Positions 43,241-55,170 are shown, numbered from the stretch's first letter. The stretch is 64,000 nt of DNA from Muscardinus avellanarius (GCA_963383645.1 OY726571.1:19889599-19953598); one strand, 5' to 3'. Notes: generated from the sequence alone by a model not told the origin. Numbers and translations are program-made.

Positions 43241-44128
43241 ATAAAAACAGAATTCATAATATGTATTTGATGACTCTTCCTTAAGAATCACAAGAAATTC
43301 AAGTTTCAGTTAAGAAACACAGTAGAAACGAGATAGGAAATTTATAAATGAGATGATTATATTGGTTTTCTTGCCAATCCCTGAAGAGTTCATTATTAGA
43401 GAACACATCAAAATTTTTTATGTTAAGGATTTGACCATGTGATATTAGTGGTAAGAAGATTCTGAAGAATGATTGTTTACAAATTAAGTAAAATATTTTC
43501 TAATGGAAATAAAGACATTTAATGACTCTTCCCGGTGTCTTTCAACTCCTAGTTCCTGAGTATTGTTTTCAGTGTTTGTTGTATAAATTGCATAACTAAA
43601 TTTAAGTGTTTCCTATGTTGTATTAATTATTCCTAAAGACTATTGTGTTCTTATGTTGGACTTAGGGCTGTTTACCTGAATAGTTTTTAGATTTACCACT
43701 GTCTTCATGTTCCTTCCTCTTCTTCATATAGCATTTTTTGTTATAAGGCTAAGCTTTTAAATAAAGGAATTTGGAAGTGTGGTGTAAATTTTTTTACCAA
43801 AACATAAGTGAATGAATGGTTGCATCGCATGTGCCTGTGTATATGTATCCATAGAAACACATGTTGGGTTGATAGGATAAGTATAGTCCAGAGAACATAA
43901 ACATATATGCATATAATATATACATATATATATATATAGTCAATGCTGAATATTTTGGTGTGAGAGAAATATTAGCTTGTGTTTTCTATAATGAACATGG
44001 TTGTTTTGTTATAGACAAAAACATTCTTATTTTTAAAAGAAAAAAAAACAACTATTTGCTAAGAGCAAAAGCCAAGAAAAATGCTATTTTAGAAAAAGCA
44101 CTTCACAGACGGTACTAGGACTATTACT
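43241..44128. other. AT-rich DNA without a recognised feature
   Basis: Contains an (AT)-rich tract around 43915-43940; nothing else recognised. Confidence 0.4.
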
Positions 44129-44467
44129 GTTGTTATAAATAATGTGGAACGTCTGTTAGAGAAACTTTTTGCATCTCGACTTAGTCTGATCAAATATGAA
44201 AATAGGAAGATTAATTTCATGGAGAAATTTGCTGCTGAAACCCATAAAGATATAATATGCTGGATTTAATACTGAGGTGTACAAATTGCTGATGGGCAAA
44301 AATAATTGCCTAGACTCTAAGGAACTCTGAAATTTACAGTTAGTGCAAACTTCCTTGATGAATACTTGAATGCCATGAAATGTTCAGTTATGAAGCAGCA
44401 TCCTGTTTATACAGTTTGTCAGACGAGTCAGAATCAACTTCAGGGTGACATTGTTGAAATCCTCTAA
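44129..44467 (+). pseudogene. Decayed coding-like segment, gene not recognised
   Basis: One frame reads as protein-like sequence for about 47 codons (containing NNVERLLEKLFASRLSLI and NFMEKFAAETHKD). It is then broken by five stops between about 44268 and 44323, and is open again for about 47 codons (containing SANFLDEYLNAMKCSV) to a stop at 44465. Amphipathic, charged sequence kept in one frame across stops suggests an old processed pseudogene or domesticated-element relic rather than chance. I do not recognise the parent. Confidence 0.35.
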
Positions 44468-44689
44468 AGTTAGTTTCTAGGCTGTAGAAAACTTTTCACT
44501 TAGATCTTAGACCTTCGTGCTTCAAACCTTCATGTCAAGGAAAGTGTCACGGAGTCAAACAGTAAAACCCTTAAAATATTTCATAGTCTACTGGGATGTT
44601 TGTTTGTTAAGGACAGGGATTGTGGGAGTTAATGCTGTGTTTTGGCCCATGGTCTCTTTCTTGGTAGATACTGAGGACTCTCTCCAGCC

Positions 44690-44865
44690 ACCCCCTGGTT
44701 AGATGGGGGAGGAGAGTGGCAGGCATGAGGAGGGAGGGGGAGGGAATGGGGAGAGAATTGGGGAAAAGCTAACTGTGAGTGATGTGGGCATGTATGTCTC
44801 TACCATCTTGTATTTCATTAAGGTGCATGACTACAATGCACCAATAAAAAAATAAAAAGCTGGTG
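44690..44865 (+). mobile_element. L1 3' end
   Basis: A G/A-rich 3' UTR stretch ('GGGGGAGGAGAGTGGCAGG') is followed by 'TGGGCATGTATGTCTCTACC', 'GGTGCATGACTACAATGCACC' and an A-rich tail. The same end is seen at 54700-54770 and, inverted, at 17747. Confidence 0.85.
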
Positions 44866-45080
44866 TGAGTTTTTATCATGCTCTCTGCTGGCATCTAGCA
44901 AAGCACTCTAACGTGTTGCAGCCTGAGCCCCCAAACTGACGAAAATCTGTAAAGGAGAGTTGTGTGAGCCACAAGAAACTCTTGGACAATCCAGCCACAA
45001 ATTTGAGTTCGCTGGGATTCTAGGGTTGCTCCTGGGGCCTGGCTCAACCTACCGTGATGAATAAGGAAATGTTAACCAAA

Positions 45081-45300
45081 CTGAGCGTGGTGGCCCACCC
45101 CTGTAATCTGAGTATCTGGGAGGCAGAAACAGGGAAATTACAGATTTGAGGCCAGCAGCATGTGGTAATTTACCAAGATCTTGTTTCAAAATGAAAAAAA
45201 AAAAGAAAAAAAAACACCTCTAGGGTTTAGCTCAGAGATTTGTTGCCGCTGGGTAAAGTCCCCAGTGCTCCCCCCACAAAAAGTACATAAATAAAAATAA
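45081..45300 (+). repeat. B1-ID SINE, diverged
   Basis: 'ACTGAGCGTGGTGGCCCACC', 'TCTGGGAGGCAGAAACAGGG', 'GAGGCCAGCAGCATGTGG', an A-run linker, 'TAGGGTTTAGCTCAGAG' and a degenerate tail. Confidence 0.87.
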
Positions 45301-45867
45301 TAGGAAGAAAGATTAACCAAGATTTGCGATGTCCTTTTTGCTGTTTTTCTAAGATCATGGTGTTTTGGTTTATATAACACCTTATATAACTTTTTTATTA
45401 CAAAGTTTATTTTTTTCCAACACTCAAAACCCTTATCTGATCCTTTTTTTTGTACAAAACACATAAAAGTGTACTCCATCATTACATTGTTATTTTCTTA
45501 AGGCACTGTAATAAGAAGAAAAAAACGTAGGCCTTATGCATATAGAAATTTCTATTTCCTGTATTCTAAGGTATTGAACTCATTTAACTGTGGACCTATT
45601 GTTTGGAAATACATTAAACTTAGCTCTTCATTTAGAAAAGTAAAAAGCAAATGAGGCATTGTCTAGTGAAAACAGGGTTAGACAAAAATAACTTGCTTAC
45701 TGTGTATCATAAGTAGCAGGAACCTGGTGTTTGAAAATTTGGGGATGGCAAACAGAGTGAAATCAGATGAGATGTCTGAAAGACCTCAAGTGTGGCCTCC
45801 AGAGAGGGCGGCCTTGAGACTGGAAAGCAAGTGGAAGTAGCATCCTCCTGTTCTTTATCTCCCTTAT
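45301..45867. other. Unique-looking DNA without a recognised feature
   Basis: No feature recognised. Confidence 0.4.
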
Positions 45868-46091
45868 TATTTATTTATATTGTGGTGCTGGGGATTGAAC
45901 CCAGGGGTATTTTACCTTCGAGCTACACTCCCAGCCCTAATTTTTTTTTTCCTTTTCTGTTATTCTGAAACAGGGTCTTATGAAGTTTCAGAGGGCCTTA
46001 CTAAGTAGCTGAGCCTGGCTGTGAACCTACCGTCCTCCTGTCTCAGCTTCCCAAGTATTAGGATTACAAGCCAGCACCACCACGCCCGGTT
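45868..46091 (-). repeat. Sciurid B1-ID SINE with target duplication
   Basis: 'GGTGCTGGGGATTGAACCC', 'GCTACACTCCCAGCCC', 'GAAACAGGGTCTTATGAAG' and 'AGCACCACCACGCCCGG'. 'TATCTCCCTT' at 45856-45865 recurs at 46094-46103. Confidence 0.93.
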
Positions 46092-46103
46092 TGTATCTCC
46101 CTT

Positions 46104-47018
46104 GTTTCTAACCATATATTTTGTTGCCTTTCCCATTTTAACTTCATTTTATGGTGACTAATATGAGAGCACATTTAAATTACATGTATTTTCAGTTTAA
46201 AACCATGGTAAAACAGGAATGATTCCGCGTGTGTGAGTATAGATATGCTATATGTAATACATAAAATAAAAATAGAATATTTATATGTTCTATATGTAAA
46301 TATTATATTGTAAATATTCTATTTATACTATATAGTATGTAAAATATAAATAGCATTATGTTATATTAGTTATCTAAAATCAGTAGAACATTTGCATAAC
46401 TAAATGTTAATTATATCTGGTATACAGAGCAAGGATATTATATGTGAAAATTTCACACTTTTCAGTAGGAAACATACTATACAAAGCTATTCTTTCTTCA
46501 GTATGCATTTGACATTTATGTCTGAACAGATAGCAATCTGAGCAGGTAATGGCCATCTTTCTAGAGTTAGGACATTTATATTCAGATTATGTCTGTATCA
46601 TGTGCTAGCGTTGCTTAAGTGTCTCAGTATTCTTATCTGTAAAATGAAGAGAATGATGGTACATTCCTTTAAGGGATTTTATAAGGATTAAGTTAAATAA
46701 TGGTGTTAAATATACATTTTCTGGTATACTCTCAGCTTATACCAGTTTTCTTGGTATATGTTGTAATAGCAACAAATTTTATTCTCTAAAAATAAATTGT
46801 GTGGACACCCACTCTTAGAAAAGTGACTAATCTAAAATTAGGACTTATATGTATGTTAGCTACTTTATAAATACCATATGCTTTCACTTTAATAACTCAT
46901 ACCCCTAATACTACTTTTATAAGAATTTGCTAAATATTTCAATGTGGCTTTTTTTCTTACCTGACTTATATAGCCTAACATATCATATAACAGGAAATCC
47001 TCATCTACCTCTTATTTC
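46104..47018. other. AT-rich DNA without a recognised feature
   Basis: TATATA-rich at 46240-46360; nothing else recognised. Confidence 0.4.
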
Positions 47019-47034
47019 TATTTTGAATAATTCT

Positions 47035-47249
47035 TTTTCTGTGTGTGGTACTGGGACTGAACCCAGAGGCATTCTACCTCTGAGCTACACCCTCAGCCCT
47101 ATTTTTTATTCTTTTTTTTTTTGAACCTGAGTCTCATTAAGTTGCAAAGGGCTGCACTAAATAGCTGAGGCTGGCCGCAAACCTGCAATCCTCCTGTTTC
47201 AGCCTCCCAAGTACTAGGATTTCAAGTGTGCACCACCATGCACAGCTTT
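47035..47249 (-). repeat. Sciurid B1-ID SINE with 16-bp target duplication
   Basis: 'GGTACTGGGACTGAACCCAG', 'GAGCTACACCCTCAGCCC' and 'GTGCACCACCATGCACAGC'. The perfect repeat 'TATTTTGAATAATTCT' flanks it at 47019-47034 and 47250-47265. Confidence 0.95.
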
Positions 47250-47439
47250 TATTTTGAATAATTCTCATGAAGTATCTTTATAAATATTTAAGTATGTATT
47301 TCCTAGTTAAGTAATCTAATTATACAAAGATAATTGCCTTGGTTAAGGTCTATGATGCAAATATGAGAAAACACAAGCCAATTTGACTTAGAATAAAATC
47401 AAGACAAAGAATAAATGGAAAGCCAAGAAAAAGACCTAG

Positions 47440-48110
47440 GTTGAGGTGAAGTTCTTTATAAGGAATGAATCGAGATACTTTTCCAAGAATCGACTCTCTT
47501 CATACTCAAACTCCATCAACATTGACTTCATCTGTGAGCTTGGCTTAGTGGCTTACAGAAGCTCCAGGCTCTGAAACAGATTGCCACAGAAACACATCAT
47601 GGCACTTACGCCCTCTAGTACTCTACCCTCGCTGAATTAGTATTTGCACAGCTAAATTTGCAATCATGACTATCCTAAAGTGAATTGTGTTTTATCTTGT
47701 AGACAAATGGCCATGGCTGCTGGTATTACAAACAGCCTCTGTCTACTGAATCTGACAATCAAGATTTTCTTCCTCTTTTGTTCTACTTCAACTGATCTCC
47801 CATCTGACCAGAGCCGGAAGGCCTTTTCAACCCATTTCTGTGCTTCACAACTTGATTTTAGAATCATGTGACACTGCTCCAATTTCTGGTACGTTGTGGC
47901 CTTGACCTTTATGTTTGCAACTGAAGCGGTGTCTTCTGTTATTTTGGACAGCCATGTTCTGTATTTTGGGGGGATTTTCACTTCACTTGGTTGAATTCCA
48001 TCAACAAAATTTCCTTTAGGAATATGTAGAATGGTAAATATGTATGAGGGCATTGGATTCAAATATTTCATTCATATCTATGCCCTGCTGCTCAAACTCT
48101 TCCCAAATAT
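47440..48110 (-). pseudogene. Processed pseudogene-like coding relic, gene not recognised
   Basis: A 133-codon minus-strand frame (47670-48071) has natural-looking protein sequence (for example QPSEVKIPPKYRTWLSKI and SSCEAQKWVEKAFRLWSD). Upstream, another frame continues the sense (WEEFEQQGIDMNEIFES), implying a frameshift near 48050. Downstream, after the stop at 47670, a frame containing EFEYEESRFLEKYLDSFLI resumes at about 47440-47530. Composition is even and unlike the AT-rich surroundings. No splice consensus separates the pieces, so an old intronless retrocopy with frameshifts fits best. The parent protein is not recognised; a fragment of a transposon-encoded protein is an alternative. 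Confidence 0.45.
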
Positions 48111-48133
48111 TTAATGTATGATTCAACCTTTAA

Positions 48134-48260
48134 AAGTGCTTACCTGTAATCCCTGTACTTGGGAGGCTCAGACAGGAGGATTGCAGGTTCAAGGCAAGTT
48201 TCATCACCTTCGCAAGACCCTCATCAATTTAGTGAGACCCTGTTTCAAAACAAAAAATAA
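48134..48260 (+). repeat. SINE, B1-like half
   Basis: 'GTGCTTACCTGTAATCCCTG', 'TACTTGGGAGGCTCAGACAGG' and 'AGTGAGACCCTGTTTCAAAAC'. It lacks an ID-like half and is directly followed by a second SINE in the same orientation. Confidence 0.87.
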
Positions 48261-48261
48261 G

Positions 48262-48450
48262 CTAGACATGGTGGTGCTTGGCTGTAATTCCAGTACTTGG
48301 GAGGCTGAGACAGGAGGATGGCAGGTCCAAGGACATCCTCAGCAACATCACAATACTCTCAACAACCTAGCAAGATCCGGTTTCAGAAACAAAAAATAAA
48401 ATAGAGCTGGATTGTAGCTCAGAGGTAGAATGCCTCTGGGTTCCATCTCC

Positions 48451-48502
<52 letters not shown>
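48262..48502 (+). repeat. B1-ID SINE ending in (AC)n
   Basis: 'GCTAGACATGGTGGTGCTTG' through 'CAGGTCCAAGGACATCC', then 'AGAGCTGGATTGTAGCTCAG', 'CCTCTGGGTTCCATCTCCAG' and about 25 AC units (48453-48502) in place of the A-tail. The pair at 48134-48455 is a tandem SINE arrangement, by insertion into the tail of the first copy. Confidence 0.9.
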
Positions 48503-48504
<2 letters not shown>

Positions 48505-49539
48505 TTTATAAAATAGTTATCCATGATTATGTAGCACTTCATCCTGTTTTCAAGCAGCAATTATTAGATATGTGGCTACAAATACCATCAGGTTATCAAA
48601 CCCTCTAAAATGTGTCGTTATATAATATCATATATAATATAAACTATCGTTCAAATGTGAATGGCACCTTTTGCTCACTGCTGTCAGAGCAGTATTAACT
48701 TTCATCTGACATGTTACACTGTGTGCTTGCTTTCTTGGTTTGTAATGTTATAAGTCTCAATGGAACAATATTATAGAAAGACTCTAGTTTACAGAAAATC
48801 CAAGTCCTGTTCATAAATATTTACTGATCAAAAATACTTTGATTAAATATAGACCTTTAAAGTGTCAGTTATTTGACTTTTAAAATTCATCAGTGACAGT
48901 CCACAGTATTTCCCCCAAAGCCTATTGCTATGGAACCCATCCTATACACTTTATGTAACTGTGATGAAAAATATGTTTATTCTCTCAGTGTCCATATCAG
49001 AATTTAAATTAAACATCTCAATGTGCTTTATGTAATACAGAATTAAGAACAATTTTAACTTTAAAATCTTAGTAAAAACCAATAAATATGCCTATGAATT
49101 TTTATTATGGTCAGTAAATGGTAACACAAATTTGGATATCAGGTAGTCTTTTTAAAGTAAACAGCCTTGACTACTTTTATTTTTATGACTCTGTAAACAG
49201 AACATTTTATGTTGGAGTAAACTGGTTTGCATTTTAGTTTATATTTGTTCTAATGTAAGTCATTCTGATTCTGGTTGTTTTTCCCATTTCAACTATTACT
49301 CCAGTTATGAAAGCATTTTAGTTTTATTCCTAGCTAAATGAAGAAATTCTGTATTCCCATATAAATTCTTATTGTCGAATAAAAACACAAAATAGGGATA
49401 TTAAAATAAAACCCAACAAACTATAACAAGTAATAACTGGAGGTCATCATAAAGAGTTGCAGCAACAGAAAATAAAATATATTGATTCCTATTATTTTTG
49501 CTGTCATTGTATGAATAATGACAAGAGGAACAATATGAA
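48503..49539. other. AT-rich DNA without a recognised feature
   Basis: No feature recognised. Confidence 0.4.
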
Positions 49540-49690
49540 CCATACGAGTGCATCGTGTGGCAGGAGGCCAGGGTGGGGTCCAGAGGGAAACACAGCACGT
49601 CCTGTGGCATCTATGTTTCTATCAGTTCGACTCTCACTGTGATGTATAATTACAGCATGCCAATAGAAGTGTACCACAAAAAAGAATTAG
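49540..49690 (+). mobile_element. Candidate L1 3'-end fragment
   Basis: 'CCAGAGGGAAACACAGCACG' and 'CTCACTGTGATGTATAATTACAG', then 'CATGCCAATAGAAGTGTACC' and an A-rich end. The order matches 4960-5145. The assignment to L1 is by analogy only. Confidence 0.35.
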
Positions 49691-50242
49691 GTTAATTATG
49701 TTTTCATCTGCAAACTGAAAGATTAAAAAATGTTCCACCCAAGTATTTTTGCAAATGATAATGGAAAACAATATAGAACACCTATGGTATTAAGCCTTAC
49801 AATAATAAGCCTTATTCATAAATCTGCATCAATTAAATCCATATCCTTCTTTTAGAAGATTGTCCTTTTAAGTTTCTCCTTTGTCCTGTGAGTTGAGTTC
49901 ACATGCATACAGTAATATAAATTAGAATGTAGTATTTGAATCACAGAATATCAGTTAACATAACTTCACAACAATCAGTTTTATCCATTGATATAAAATT
50001 CTATCTTTCTTTCATCATGTGTGATTTTGTCTTAGGCTTACGCAAATGGCACAGGCTGTAAAAAATTTATTCAACTTTCATGGACCTTTGTATCATTTAG
50101 ACAGTCTATTATTTTTAACTACAGTCAGATATTATGTTTAAATCTAAAGGTAGATTTTTTTATTTATTTTTGAGCTCTCCTGATTAGTTCATTACAAATT
50201 GTGCTCAGATGCTATTTTTACTCATTTTTAATTTAATTTTAT
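49691..50242. other. AT-rich DNA without a recognised feature
   Basis: No feature recognised. Confidence 0.4.
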
Positions 50243-50438
50243 TTTTATGGTACTACAGGTCAAACCCAGAGGCATTGTACCTCTGAGCTACACTCTCAAG
50301 CCTGTTTTGAAACAGGGCCTTGCTCGGTTGCTGAGAGTCTTGCTATATTGCTGAAGTTGTCCTTGAATCTGCAATCCTCCTGTTGCAGCTTCCAAAGTAC
50401 AGGGATTTCACGTGTGCACCACCATGTTCAGCGATAGG
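50243..50438 (-). repeat. B1-ID SINE, diverged
   Basis: 'ATGGTACTACAGGTCAAACCC', 'GAGCTACACTCTCAAGCC', 'GAAACAGGGCCTTGCTCGG' and 'GTGTGCACCACCATGTTCAG'. The linker is shortened. Confidence 0.88.
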
Positions 50439-51689
50439 CTATTTTTAGATTACTGAAATTTTTTCTCTTCTTTGCTTTACTTGTTCATTATTATAGCAAG
50501 AAATAAAAATTATTAATGTATCAATTTTCTAGAGCAATAATACCTATGACCAAGATCTGAGGATACCTAAACAATTACATGCAAATATTTATATAGGAGA
50601 TACTCAAAGGTTTGATTCCCATCTTTTGCTTTCAAAATATGGATCCTAAGGAACTGAAATTCTATAAATTAATTACAGAATGGGTTATTTGAAGAGTTTG
50701 CATGCCCTGTATTCCTGATAGAAATGGAGGCCAGATATAATGTTGTCTATATTTTTTTCTTGCAGGCCTATGTCATCTCACATATTCATTTTCATAGATA
50801 ACCATTAGAACTCCAAATGTTCTGAGAAGTGCACTGACTTTGTGGTTCAAGGTACTTACGTTGACATGACAACGAGTCTCAATTACCTTATTTTCCATAG
50901 TCACTAACATTATCGCTGTATCGCAATAAAACTAGAATTGTTGATGGTTGAGAAAAGGGCAATAAAAATAAAACCAAAAGGTCATGGTAAGGCTAGAAAT
51001 AATGAATTAAAATGAAAGTATATGATCCTGGCATTCATATAAAATAAAATCAACCATGAAAATTCACAAGAGGCTCAAGGCTATGCACAAAGTATAATAG
51101 AGCAAAGCCATCCGTAAATGAATCCCCAAGGAGACCATGCAGAGTACACTCAATGAAAGACAAAATACAAAATACTTGTATTTGTTGAAGTTATTTAAAT
51201 TGATTGAAGCAGCAAGCGCTATTTGGCATATATTTAGTCACTTCAGGGTACTGATATGTTATTAGTATTCAGTCCTTATACCAGTGGGCACATTTGTACA
51301 AAAATTTTCTTTCTTTTTTTTCTGGCAATGTGAGTACAGTATTGTTTTAACATGCACACATTTCTCTATAGGCCTAATGAATGTATTTGCCTGCTGGCAG
51401 GTGGATGCAAGTATTGTTAGATTGAGTATGTGATTGATTGTTTCTTTTTCAAAAATGTAAATTGAATGTTTTTCGAAGCTCACCTTGTGAGCATGCTAAG
51501 AAGCTAGGGTTATGTGATTCAACTCTTTTGTAAAGATAAAGCAAAATAAACCTTATTCCTCACCAGAATATAATTTTGCCATTCGAGCTTTAAAATTGGC
51601 CTTTGGGAATGTACTACATTTTATATAACTATGAGGTTTAATGCATATTTTATAAAAAAAAGTCACATTAATGTTATATTTTGGAGCAC
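50439..51689. other. AT-rich DNA without a recognised feature
   Basis: No feature recognised. Confidence 0.4.
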
Positions 51690-52750
51690 CAGAGAATAAA
51701 TTTTCTTATTCATCAAATCCTAATTGAATACCTATGTTTATGCCATTACTACCCTAATGCCATCAGAATCACTGTAGACATAGCAGTGAACAAGATGTAT
51801 ACACCCCTTTATTCTTGTGCTTACATTCTAATGGAGATTAGAGATAAACAGTAAGTTAAAGTGAGAATTGACATAAAATATATCAGATTATAATAAGTGC
51901 CGTGGTGAAAACCAAAGCAAGTAAAGGAAATGGGTGTCGAGAGATGGCCATATTTGTGAATGAAACAATGTGATGTCTGGCATTTGAGAATCAACTGTGG
52001 TCCAGTGCAGAGAATGGAGAAGGACAGAGGTGAAATTAAGCAGATGCTGATTCAATAAACTGCGCACCTAACTAATATGCGCATGGATTTCATAATACTG
52101 TGCTCTCTGCTTTTGTAAAGGTTAGAAAGTATTCGGATCAAGTAAATATAACAGGACCCACAAAAAATTTCTTCTCTGCGGATAATGTTAGAGTCAAGAT
52201 CTGAACTGAAAGAGATCAAAGACCCTGGTGAAGGAGGAGCACTTTCAACCTATTGAATTTGTTGCATAACTGGTAGGTCCTGGAAATAGCAAGCCTATGG
52301 ACATTGCTAAAGTGAAATGAGAGAAGTTGAGACTAGGCAAAGACACCAGAAAATAAATCAGGGAGCCAGACCATGTAGGGCACTATAAGTAAGAATTTCA
52401 CTACGAGTGAGACAGGAAGCCATTGGTGAGTTTCAACAGAGAATAATGTAATTTAACTTGTATTTTAAAAGCATCATAGGAACTGCGATGTTCAGACTAC
52501 ATTAGAGACAAGTATGGAAGGAGGTCAGACCAGTTAATTAGCTATTTCAGCATGCAAAAATAGTGGCAGGGCCCAAAGTGATATCAATGGATGTAGTGGG
52601 AAGAGATGAGATCCTGGATTTTTTTCCTTGCAGGTAGCATCAACAGAGTTTTCCAAAGAATGATATGTAGAATGTGATTTATGAGAGAAATGGATGATTC
52701 CCGAGGATGGGTCTCTGTCAAGGGAAGGGGGAACTTTTTTATTACCTGAG
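51690..52750 (+). mobile_element. Ancient mammalian-wide interspersed repeat, family not assigned
   Basis: The order 'ATAGCAGTGAACAAGATG', 'GTGCTTACATTCTAATGG', 'AGACCATGTAGGGCACTATAAG', 'GACAGGAAGCCATTGGTGAG', 'AGGAGGTCAGACCAG' is a series I know from an old repeat shared by placental mammals (LINE-like or DNA-transposon-like; I cannot fix the name). About 1 kb is preserved with steady divergence. Frames on the minus strand at 52534-52955 lie partly inside it and are incidental. Confidence 0.45.
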
Positions 52751-53336
52751 ACCAGAAGGACCACAGGATGACTAAATGAGGGGCACATTTTATCTTGGTG
52801 TCAAGAAATGAATGGAAAGGTTTATAATGTTTTGAAATAGGCAAGGCAGCTATTCCAGTCTCTTTTGACTTCTGCACATAGAAATCAGAGCTAGAGAAAT
52901 GAGTCTTACTCCAAGTATGCAGGGCTTTCCCTTGAAAAACAGTTTGAGAAAGCAATGTTTATATTTCCTAATAGCACACTCATAAGGTTCAAACAATTCT
53001 AGCTCTGAATTATCTTAACTTTAGCACTAGAAACTTATAAATTTTGCCAGTGACCTGCCACACCAATAGCATATGAATGGTAGTTAATGATCACAGTCCA
53101 TGACATTACATATATTTCTTAAATTGCAAAAACTACATTAGAAATAACTATATAAAATCTATAGAAATAACTATTACATGGTCATTAATTTTGCACATGC
53201 CTCATTAAATTCTCACAAATTTAAAAGAATTAGTTTCTTTAGCATAGAAATAATTTATTTTTCAATATTTTTTTTACAAAGTGCTTTTATGTGTAACATA
53301 TTTTGATGCTGACAACATAGGACCTCTGTGAAGACA
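52751..53336. other. AT-rich DNA without a recognised feature
   Basis: No feature recognised. Confidence 0.4.
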
Positions 53337-54770
53337 CTGTTTCTTCTAGAAACAAATCTGCACACTGTTTCTTCTAGAAACAAATCTGCACACTTATGGC
53401 CAATTGATTTTTGACAAAGTGACCAAAAACATGCACTGGAAAAAACATAGTCTCTTCAACAAATGGTGTTAGAAAAACTGGTTAGCCATATTCCGAAAAA
53501 TAGAAATAAACCCCACTTTCCCACCCTGCACAAGACTCAATTCAAGATGGATCAAAGACTTGAAAATCAGTCCAGAGACCTTGAGGCTCCTTGCAAAGGG
53601 CATAGGTCCAACACTGCAACACACAGGCACAGGTAAAAACTTTCTCAACAAGACCCTAAAGGCACAAGAAACCTAAAGGCAGATCAATACGTGGAATTGC
53701 ATTCAACTGAAGAGCTTCTGTACATCAAAGAAAACTAACAAAAAACTCACAGAGAGCTGACCGAATGGGAGAAGATTTTTGCCAATTATTTCTCTGATAG
53801 AGGTCTAATATCTATAATATACAGACTCACGAAACCCACTGCTAAGAAAACAAATAACCCAATTAAAAATGGGCAAGTGAACTAAATAGACACTTAACAA
53901 AAGAAGAAATTTAAATGGACAGTAAATGCATGAAAAAATGCTCAACATCCTTTGCATCAGACAGATGCAAATCAAAACTATCCTGAGATTTCACCTAGCT
54001 CCAACTAGAATGGCAGTCTTTGAAAATACAAACAACAAATGCTGATGAGGATGTGGAGAAGCAGGAACTCTAATACATTGTTGGTGGGATTGAAAATTAG
54101 TGCAACCACTTTGGAAAACAGTATGGAAGGATCTTCAGAAGAATGGGAATGAACCTACCATATGATCCAGTAATACCACTTCTGGGCATCTACCCAAAAG
54201 AGTGGACAAACCAAAATACCAAACTAATGCATGTGTATCTATGTTCATAACTGCAAAATTCACAATCACCAAACTATGGAACCAGCCAAGATGTCCATCA
54301 ACAGATGAATAATTACAAAAATATGTGATTGTATACAATGGGATTTTACTCAGCCTTAAAGAAGAAAATTACATCATTTACAGGGAAATGGATAGAACTG
54401 GAGAACATTATGCTAAGTGAGATTAGTCAACCACAAAAAATAAGAAATCAGATGCTCTCCCTAATATGCAGAAGCTAGAGAGAAAAAGGTTCATAGGAGG
54501 AACTCTATAGGAAGGAAGAGAAACCATACATGAGTAAATAAGGAGGCCTAGGGTAATGGAAAGTATGAAAATTCCCTAATGTACATGATGTACATTCATA
54601 AACATATCAAAGTGAATCGGTAAGCCAAACATGAGAAGGGGGGAGGGAATGGGGTAGTAATGGGGAAAGGGCTAAACTAATGATCTGTGCATGGATGCCT
54701 CTACCATCTTGTACCCTATTAAGATGTATGACTACAATCAATGCACCAATGAAAAATTAAAAGACATGAA
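53337..54770 (+). mobile_element. L1 ORF2 3' half and 3' UTR
   Basis: Decayed ORF2 sequence: 'CAATTGATTTTTGACAAAG', 'AGATGGATCAAAGACTTG', 'AAATGGGCAAGTGAACTAAA', 'GATGCAAATCAAAACTATCC', 'TACCATATGATCCAG', 'AATGGGATTTTACTCAGCC'. A 3' UTR follows, ending 'GATGTATGACTACAATC' with a short A-rich tail. The left end carries a 28-bp tandem duplication (53337 and 53365). Stops are frequent in every frame, so no protein is possible. Confidence 0.92.
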
Positions 54771-54775
54771 ATTTA

Positions 54776-54955
54776 GACAGGCATGGTGACACATGCCCTG
54801 TAATCCCAGGACTTGGGAGGCTGAGATAGTAAGATCACAGAACATGTTCAAGGGCAGCTTCAGCAGCTTAACAAGATCCTGTTTCAAAATAAAATTAATA
54901 AAAAGGGTTTAGATATAGCTCTGAGGTAGAATGCCTCTAGGTTCAGTACTCAGTA
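54776..54955 (+). repeat. B1-ID SINE, diverged
   Basis: 'GACAGGCATGGTGACACATG', 'GGACTTGGGAGGCTGAGATAG', 'GATCCTGTTTCAAAATAAA' and 'TATAGCTCTGAGGTAGAATG'. It inserted directly beside the tail of the preceding L1. Confidence 0.9.
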
Positions 54956-55054
54956 ACTTAAAGTTAAGAGATTATCCATTTTGCCCACATCTAGAATTAG
55001 CTTGCACACAACTGAAAGTTCAATGTGGAGTATATGTATACACATATATGTATT

Positions 55055-55059
<5 letters not shown>

Positions 55060-55098
<39 letters not shown>
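55060..55098. repeat. (AC)n microsatellite followed by TATACATA repeats
   Basis: Nineteen AC units, then alternating TATATA/CATATA to about 55170. The Thr-His and Tyr-Ile frames on both strands (54931-55293) come from it. Confidence 0.93.
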
Positions 55099-55108
<10 letters not shown>

Positions 55109-55170
55109 CATATATATATGCCCATATATGTGCATATATATGCATATATATACATATACATATATATGGA

